Shown: positions 58,760 through 64,000 of the stretch, one piece after another
How positions within the stretch are numbered: the stretch's first letter is position 1
How the letters are laid out: each line of letters starts with the position of its first letter
Origin: Fontibacterium medardense
GTDB lineage: Bacteria; Pseudomonadota; Alphaproteobacteria; Pelagibacterales; Pelagibacteraceae
Reading direction: 5' to 3'
DNA length: 64,000 bases
Assembly: GCA_965235075.1 (NCBI GenBank)
Contig: OZ249404.1
Span: 372,001-436,000 of the forward strand
The notes under the pieces: model-generated
The model's database searches: none
The model's input: only the letters and a program-made list of their open reading frames with translations
Told to the model about the DNA's origin: nothing
Made by a program: the position numbers and the translations under genes

Positions 58760-60276
58760 TGTTTTTTAAATAAAATATTTATTTTTTTAATTTTGGTATC
58801 TTGTTTTAACAAAAAATTTTTATTTATATTTTTTATAAATCTATCCTCCTCATTTATGTTTAAGGAGTCTAATATTATTTTACTTTTTTCAGGAATAATC
58901 GGTTGGAGTAAAATAGAAACTTTTCTTATAAATTCTAAAACAGCATAAATGATGACGTTTCTTTTTTCTAAATTATCATCTTTTATCGACCAAGGCGCAG
59001 AATCATTTACATATTTGTTAACCTCTGAGCATAATTGAATAATATTTTTTAGATAATTATGTATTTCAAATTTATTAAATGTTTTAATTAAAGAATCTAA
59101 ATTTTCCTCAACTAAGTTAATGATCTTTAAATCTAACTTGTTGTGTGGGGAGCATTTTGGAATTATAGAATTTAACTTATTATGAACAATTGAACTTATT
59201 CTTTGATATAAATTTCCGATATTGTTAGCTAAATCGCTATTAATACAATTAATCAAATTTTCAGGGGTTATTTTCCCATCTTCTCCGTAAATAACTTCTT
59301 TCATCAAATAGTATCTAATTTCGTCTAAACCATAATTCTCAATAATCTCTAAAGGATCTAAAATATTTCCTTTAGATTTAGACATTTTTTCTTCACCGGA
59401 AAGTATCCAACCGTGAGCAAAAACTTTTTTTGGAGGCTCAATCCCAGCTGCCAATAAAAAAGCTGGCCAATAAACGCAGTGAAATCTTATAATATCTTTG
59501 CCTATAATATGGACATCTGCTGGCCAAAATTGTTTTTTGTTATTAATCTCAAAATAATCTAAAGCACTTATATAGTTAGTTAAAGCATCTAACCAAACGT
59601 AAATTATATGTTTATCATTGTTTGGAACTGCTATTCCCCATTTAAAAGATGTTCTGCTTATTGAAAGATCTTTAAGTCCGCTCTTTACAAAGCTAATTAC
59701 TTCATTTCTCCTACTAGTTGGAGAGATAAATTCAGGATTATCTTCATAATATTTTAATAAGGGCTCTTGCCATTTAGAAAGTCTAAAAAAATAAGATTCT
59801 TCTTCCATCCATTCTACTTTTGACCCTGAAATTTTAGAAGTTTTAACATCTAGCTTAGTCTCAATTTCATCCTCCGAATAAAACGCCTCATCGGATACAG
59901 AATACCAGCCAGAATATTGTGAAATATAAATTTCTTTTTTATCCTCAAGAATACTCCATAATTTAGAAACAGTCTTCTTATGTCTATCTTCAGTGGTTCT
60001 AATAAAATCTGTGTTTGTAAGATTTAGTTTTGTAGCAAGATCTATAAAATTTTTAGAGATTTCATTGCAAAAATCTTTAGGATCTTTTTTTTGTTGCTCA
60101 GCGGCTCTTTGAATTTTAAGACCATGTTCATCAGTTCCTGTTAAAAAATTAACATTATACCCTTCTATTCTCTTAAATCTGGCTATAACATCTGCTGATA
60201 TACTCGAATAGGCATGACCCATATGAGGTTTTGCTGATGGATAATAAATTGGAGTAGTTAGATAAAAATTTTTCAT
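58756..60276 (-). CDS. metG: Methionyl-tRNA synthetase
   Basis: Charges tRNA(Met). The class I signature H-M-G-H is in S-A-K-P-H-M-G-H-A-Y near residue 18, with F-L-T-G-T-D-E-H-G-L-K-I near residue 44. The second signature is E-K-M-S-K-S-K-G-N near residue 296. At 506 residues it lacks the extra C-terminal dimerisation domain and zinc knuckle cysteines. It lies one base from holB (T-A-A-T-G-type overlap) and overlaps tatD by 4 bp. Confidence 0.96.
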   Translation of the reverse strand: MKNFYLTTPIYYPSAKPHMGHAYSSISADVIARFKRIEGYNVNFLTGTDEHGLKIQRAAEQQKKDPKDFCNEISKNFIDLATKLNLTNTDFIRTTEDRHKKTVSKLWSILEDKKEIYISQYSGWYSVSDEAFYSEDEIETKLDVKTSKISGSKVEWMEEESYFFRLSKWQEPLLKYYEDNPEFISPTSRRNEVISFVKSGLKDLSISRTSFKWGIAVPNNDKHIIYVWLDALTNYISALDYFEINNKKQFWPADVHIIGKDIIRFHCVYWPAFLLAAGIEPPKKVFAHGWILSGEEKMSKSKGNILDPLEIIENYGLDEIRYYLMKEVIYGEDGKITPENLINCINSDLANNIGNLYQRISSIVHNKLNSIIPKCSPHNKLDLKIINLVEENLDSLIKTFNKFEIHNYLKNIIQLCSEVNKYVNDSAPWSIKDDNLEKRNVIIYAVLEFIRKVSILLQPIIPEKSKIILDSLNINEEDRFIKNINKNFLLKQDTKIKKINILFKKQ

Positions 60277-61217
60277 TATTTAATACCAAGCAAAAGATTA
60301 ATTTCATAAAAACTGCTTCGTATTTCATTATTTATAGAATTGATGTTGTAAATAATATTGTTAATTTTATTTCTTATTCTAAAATTTTTAAAAAAATTAT
60401 TTTTACCCATATTACTTACAAAATAGTTTTCAATGTATATATGCATTAAATCTATAATTTTATTATATTTTTCCTCTAAGTAAAAATTTTGCATGAATAG
60501 AATTTTTGTTGAAAAATCTTTTTCATGAATATTTAATTCATCAAACAGAATATACAATTTAAGGTTAATTCCAGGGGTTAAATTCCTAATATTTGTATTG
60601 TTAGTTTTAAATTGTGTCATTAATTTTTCTTTAATAAATGAATTCTCATTTGTATTAATAAAAAGTCTACAATTAAAACATCTAGATTTAATTGTGTCGA
60701 GTAAGAATTTATTTTCAAGATATGATATAAAAAAATAATTATTTTCTGGAAGCTCCTCTAATATTTTCAAAATTGAATTTGATGAATTTTTATTAAGATT
60801 TTCAGCGCCTTCCAAAAAAAATATTTTAGGCTTGTTGTTTATTGATGATTTGTTAAAGAAACTTATAATTTCTCTTGTTTCTTCTATGCTAATTATTTTT
60901 TTATAATCATCAACTTTTAAATGCTTAAAATTAAAATTAATATTATTAATTAAATCTAAATAACTTTTATTATTTTCATCAATTTCTTTAGCTTTTACAT
61001 TATAAGAAAAGTCCTCTTTATTTGATAATATAAAATTTATCAGATGATAAATAAACGTTGCCTTTCCTACCCCATCACTACCATTAAATATAATCTTATT
61101 TGGTAATTTTTTTTTTTCAAAGAGATTAGTAAGATTTATAAATAAGTCATCATGACCATACAAAAATCTTTGAAATTTATTAAGAGTTTCAATGTTTTGA
61201 AAGCTAATGTCTTGCAT
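60276..61217 (-). CDS. holB: DNA polymerase III subunit delta'
   Basis: Clamp-loader subunit of 313 residues. I-I-F-N-G-S-D-G-V-G-K-A-T near residue 40 is the P-loop-like region, and I-F-F-L-E-G-A-E-N-L-N near residue 130 corresponds to Walker B. I-L-K-I-L-E-E-L-P-E-N-N-Y-F-F near residue 150 is the strongest family match. The tmk-holB-metG order is standard in proteobacteria. Sequence is diverged and Asn/Lys-rich, so the call leans on context as well as motifs. It overlaps tmk by 14 bp. Confidence 0.9.
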   Translation of the reverse strand: MQDISFQNIETLNKFQRFLYGHDDLFINLTNLFEKKKLPNKIIFNGSDGVGKATFIYHLINFILSNKEDFSYNVKAKEIDENNKSYLDLINNINFNFKHLKVDDYKKIISIEETREIISFFNKSSINNKPKIFFLEGAENLNKNSSNSILKILEELPENNYFFISYLENKFLLDTIKSRCFNCRLFINTNENSFIKEKLMTQFKTNNTNIRNLTPGINLKLYILFDELNIHEKDFSTKILFMQNFYLEEKYNKIIDLMHIYIENYFVSNMGKNNFFKNFRIRNKINNIIYNINSINNEIRSSFYEINLLLGIK

Positions 61218-61845
61218 TTAATATTTTTAATGTTTTATTATTAATTTCATTCTGAATTTCGCTAAGAGTTTTGCTACCCTCAATTAGAACTATTTTATTT
61301 TTATATTTTTTTGAAATTTTTATGAAACCATTTCTAATTTTATTAAAATGATAATTTGAAAGTTTGTCAAATCTGTTGGTTTTTTTTAATCGTTTGTTTA
61401 TTCTAGCCTTAGATTCCTTTTCATTTAAATCGATCAAAAAAGTAATATCAGGATGAACTTTATTAAAAATCTTCTTTTGAATACTAAATATAAATTTTTT
61501 ATCCATGCCTTCCAAATAATGTTGGTAAGCTAATGTGGAGTAAAAAAATCTATCGCAAATTATAATAAAATTTTTTTTAAGATAAAAATTTATTTTACTA
61601 ATTATATGTTCATTTCTTGCCGCCATTAATAAAAAAAATTCTGTTAGTGGGTTAATGTTTGTATTTTTATCTAGCATTAAACTTCTTATTTTTTCTGAAA
61701 ATAAAGTACCACCTGGTTCCCTGGTTAAAATTACATTTTTTGTAATATTTTTTTTAATAAATTTGTATAACAATTTTGCCTGGGTAGATTTCCCAGACCC
61801 CTCCACACCTTCAAAGCAGATAAAAAAAGATTTTTTTATCGCCAT
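61204..61845 (-). CDS. tmk: Thymidylate kinase
   Basis: Phosphorylates dTMP to dTDP. The 213 residues open with F-E-G-V-E-G-S-G-K-S-T-Q-A near residue 11 (P-loop), then L-T-R-E-P-G-G-T near residue 40 (dTMP site), and D-R-F-F-Y-S-T-L-A-Y-Q near residue 97. The LID segment is short and lacks the E. coli-type basic cluster. It overlaps both holB (14 bp) and dacC (10 bp). Confidence 0.95.
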   Translation of the reverse strand: MAIKKSFFICFEGVEGSGKSTQAKLLYKFIKKNITKNVILTREPGGTLFSEKIRSLMLDKNTNINPLTEFFLLMAARNEHIISKINFYLKKNFIIICDRFFYSTLAYQHYLEGMDKKFIFSIQKKIFNKVHPDITFLIDLNEKESKARINKRLKKTNRFDKLSNYHFNKIRNGFIKISKKYKNKIVLIEGSKTLSEIQNEINNKTLKILNARH

Positions 61846-62996
61846 AGATAATGATTGATATTTTGAATTCCTTTAAAGAATATATTTTTATCAGTTATGT
61901 CTTTTTGGGCAAACAAATCTTCAGCGTCTATAAGCTCTTTATTGTTATAAACTCTAAGAACTGCCACTTTTTCAAATTTTTTAATAGGTAATTGCAGAGG
62001 ATATTCATATTCTAATTCCATTCTAATTTTTGGATTTTTTAAATTTTTTGGCAAGCTAACGAAAATACCATCTTTGTTTGCACCCTTAACATCAAGATAA
62101 GAAGAGCTTCCATTCCATATTTTTATTCTAAATTTATCTTTATTATAAGAAATTTTAACAAGATCAATTTTGTTAAAAGCCCCATTCAATAATAATTTTG
62201 AAGATTCTGCCCTCGAGGACATTGTTGGAAGTCCACTAATTACTGCTATTATTCTTCTGTTATCTTTTTTCTTTGTTACAGCAATTGAATATTTGCTATC
62301 TTTTAGATGTCCTGTTTTTAACCCATCTACTCCTTTATCCGTGGAAAGTAACAGATTTCTATTTTCTTGTTTAACAGGATTTCCTCCTGTTCTAGCCCAT
62401 ACAAAATCTTTTTCTTTAAAATATTTATAATACTGAGAATAGTTATTGATTAAGTATGACGACAACAAAGCAATATCTCTTACCGTTGAATAATTATCTT
62501 CGCTAAATGTTCCAGAAGAATTGCTAAAATTAGTATTAACCATGTTAATTTGTTTAGCTTTTTCATTCATTAAAATTGCAAATTTCTCTTCTGTTCCAGA
62601 TATTCCTTCTGCTAAAACAATTGAAGCATCAACACCTGAAACAACGATTACGCCTCTTAACAAATCTTCAACAGAAACTTTATCACCAGGAACTAAGAAC
62701 ATAGTAGATTCACCTGATCTGGTTGCGTTCCGCGCTTTTTTAGAAACGGTAAATTGATCTGTAAGTTTAATTTTTTTATTATTGAGTTGATCAAATAGGA
62801 CAACAGCTGTCATAATTTTTGTCATAGAAGCAGGAGATATTTTTTGATCAGCATTTTTTTCTGCTAATACAGCCCCGCTAGAGTGATCTACAACGATCCC
62901 CTGTTTAACTTTATCTGGAATAATTATTTGAGAATAGGAAGTTGAGAAAAAAATAAATATGAAAAATACTAAGTAATAGAATTTCTTTAAAATCAT
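61836..62996 (-). CDS. dacC: D-alanyl-D-alanine carboxypeptidase (PBP5/6 family) with altered SxN motif
   Basis: Periplasmic penicillin-binding protein trimming peptidoglycan pentapeptides. The 386 residues have a signal peptide (about 1-22), the nucleophile in S57-M-T-K60, and K227-T-G229. The second active-site motif, normally S-G-N, reads S120-G-V122. The flanking V-V-S-G-V-D-A-S-I-V-L-A-E is otherwise canonical, so the Asn has been replaced by Val. A C-terminal beta domain follows. Carboxypeptidase activity may be reduced or altered. It overlaps rlpA by 4 bp. Confidence 0.92.
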   Translation of the reverse strand: MILKKFYYLVFFIFIFFSTSYSQIIIPDKVKQGIVVDHSSGAVLAEKNADQKISPASMTKIMTAVVLFDQLNNKKIKLTDQFTVSKKARNATRSGESTMFLVPGDKVSVEDLLRGVIVVSGVDASIVLAEGISGTEEKFAILMNEKAKQINMVNTNFSNSSGTFSEDNYSTVRDIALLSSYLINNYSQYYKYFKEKDFVWARTGGNPVKQENRNLLLSTDKGVDGLKTGHLKDSKYSIAVTKKKDNRRIIAVISGLPTMSSRAESSKLLLNGAFNKIDLVKISYNKDKFRIKIWNGSSSYLDVKGANKDGIFVSLPKNLKNPKIRMELEYEYPLQLPIKKFEKVAVLRVYNNKELIDAEDLFAQKDITDKNIFFKGIQNINHYLWR

Positions 62997-63664
62997 TCAA
63001 CGCTTATATTATAATTATCAAACTTAGTATTTACTATTTTGTTAAAAAAAATATCAAATTCATTGATATCATTAATACTTGCGACTTTTACTCTAAATTT
63101 TTTATTAACTTGAATAACAGTTGGATTAAGATTTTTAATGTCTTTTTTTAATAAACTTACAATATCTAAGGCTGAATTTTTAAAAGTAAAATCACCATAA
63201 TAAATTATTAATTTATTTAAATTGTTATTTTTTGAAGACTTATTTTTAGATAAATCAACAATGTCGACATTTTTTATTTCTGCATTTTGTATAATTTTTT
63301 TTTCTTCTTCGAAAATTTTAATTGTATCCGCCTTAAAAGTTTTATTTGTTCTAATAGTTTCAATTTTTACTATGGGTAAATTATAATTTAACTCTAATAA
63401 ATCTATGTATTTATTAGGAATAATAATTTCTCTTTCTTTTTTGTAATTAGAATTTTTATTAACTTCTACAACTACGCTTTTTTTATTTAATAAATTAGTA
63501 ATTTTAATTTTGCTATTTGGTGCTATATTTCTATGTATTACATCTTCATTTTTAGTAAATTCTGCAAATCCTATTTTCTCATAAGTATTATTGTTTTCAT
63601 AAATCGAAAAACTTTGACACGATACAATTAAAATAAAAAATAAAACTACTACCTTATTTCTCAT
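62993..63664 (-). CDS. rlpA: RlpA-like lipoprotein with degenerate catalytic loop
   Basis: A 223-residue predicted lipoprotein: hydrophobic start and lipobox-like L-I-V-S-C near residue 15. The double-psi beta-barrel region is recognisable at K-I-K-I-T-N-L-L-N-K-K-S-V-V-V-E-V near residue 52. The usual N-D-R-G-P catalytic loop reads N-K-N-S-N-Y, with no Asp. A C-terminal SPOR-like domain covers about residues 150-223. Position between an MltB-like gene and dacC is the conserved one for rlpA. A glycan-binding rather than lytic role is inferred. Confidence 0.75.
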   Translation of the reverse strand: MRNKVVVLFFILIVSCQSFSIYENNNTYEKIGFAEFTKNEDVIHRNIAPNSKIKITNLLNKKSVVVEVNKNSNYKKEREIIIPNKYIDLLELNYNLPIVKIETIRTNKTFKADTIKIFEEEKKIIQNAEIKNVDIVDLSKNKSSKNNNLNKLIIYYGDFTFKNSALDIVSLLKKDIKNLNPTVIQVNKKFRVKVASINDINEFDIFFNKIVNTKFDNYNISVE

Positions 63665-63665
63665 T

Positions 63666-64000
63666 TTATATTCTTATTTTATCTGAAAGAGTTCCAACAG
63701 TTATTGCAAATCGCAAAGACCTATTCCATTCTAATAATCTTAAAAAATTATCAAACACAATGTATATAGGACCATCTTCACCGTCAGGTCTTATTAACCA
63801 ACCTTCTTTTTTATCTACATGCAAAATCTCACTGCCATTTCTATTTTTGAAACCTAATAATTTTAATTGAGAAATAGAAATTTTATTTTTAAGATTCCTT
63901 GAATCTGAGTTAATTAAATTTTTATCAAAGTTTTTATCTATGCTAACTTCAAATCCCCATTTATCTTTTTCGTTCCATCCTATTGTTTTTAAGTAATTCG
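63666..64000 (-). CDS. Lytic murein transglycosylase, MltB-like (C-terminal part only)
   Basis: The reading on the minus strand enters from the right edge and ends at TAA 63666-63668, one base before rlpA. About 111 codons are visible. L-L-G-F-K-N-R-N-G near the middle, W-L-I-R-P-D-G-E-D-G-P, then F-D-N-F-L-R-L-L-E-W-N-R-S and F-A-I-T-V-G-T-L-S-D-K-I at the end are the MltB C-terminal region. The catalytic Glu lies outside the window. With rlpA and dacC it forms a cell-wall module. Confidence 0.85.
   Translation of the reverse strand, partial: NYLKTIGWNEKDKWGFEVSIDKNFDKNLINSDSRNLKNKISISQLKLLGFKNRNGSEILHVDKKEGWLIRPDGEDGPIYIVFDNFLRLLEWNRSLRFAITVGTLSDKIRI

Overview
This window looks like a chromosome segment from a very AT-rich, streamlined alphaproteobacterium. 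The best fit is the SAR11 clade (Pelagibacterales, Candidatus Pelagibacter-like). The grounds are low GC throughout, heavy use of A/T-ending codons, genes packed with 1-20 nt overlaps, and short intergenic gaps. Alphaproteobacterial gene orders are also present: dapA-smpB-folK-rel-pyrE-pdxJ-acpS-lepB-rnc-era-recO-parC, bamE/rpmF-plsX-ihfA-merR, hom-glpX-recJ, and mltB-rlpA-dacC-tmk-holB-metG-tatD-phnP. The assignment rests on gene content and style; no 16S gene is present, so no species is named.

Layout. 1-3315 (minus): plsY (cut by the window edge), a metal-site-less dihydroorotase homologue overlapping pyrB, and ruvX. 3353-11837: gatCAB, an O-methyltransferase, trhO, a peroxiredoxin, a DUF2805 protein, typA and pirin, then an SMR exporter on the minus strand. 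11883-15077: tRNA-Ser(GCT), an orphan membrane protein, and a lytic transglycosylase on the opposite strand. 15140-25998: one long housekeeping operon (lysine, trans-translation, folate, stringent response, pyrimidine, B6, ACP, secretion, RNA processing, topoisomerase IV). 25990-28272: hemB and hemA, divergent. 28337-34076: rpiB, glyA, nrdR and a riboflavin cluster with nusB. 34192-41215: proton-pumping pyrophosphatase, bamE, rpmF-plsX-ihfA-merR-rpmG, chorismate mutase, heme A synthase, rplM-rpsI. 41273-51622: argC-hom-glpX-recJ, tRNA-Glu, an FAH-family enzyme, secreted glutathione peroxidase, a SufU-like scaffold, tRNA-Pro, coaD, a cyclophilin, tgt, tRNA-Lys and an M48 lipoprotein.

52288-55108 is the accessory region. 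A near-consensus sigma70 promoter leads into a GC-rich, stem-rich leader of about 155 nt. This precedes a two-gene unit with strong Shine-Dalgarno sites; its first protein carries the widespread but uncharacterised K-S-T-G-P-R-T motif. A cyclophilin-fold gene, a perfect 9-bp inverted repeat and an intact tyrosine integrase follow. Two glycosyltransferases (55111-57206), one with an in-frame trinucleotide microsatellite, separate this from the conserved cell-wall/replication cluster that runs to the window end.

A second theme is loss of canonical catalytic or metal-binding residues in otherwise well-preserved genes. Examples are PyrC (HxH lost), Tgt (two zinc cysteines lost), NrdR (CxC instead of CxxC), the RibA half of RibBA, DacC (SxN to SxV), RlpA (catalytic-loop Asp lost), and a Rel protein lacking the usual zinc-finger region. 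No gene-free stretch exceeds 300 bases; the longest is the structured leader region at 52288-52560. No rRNA, CRISPR array or insertion sequence was seen.
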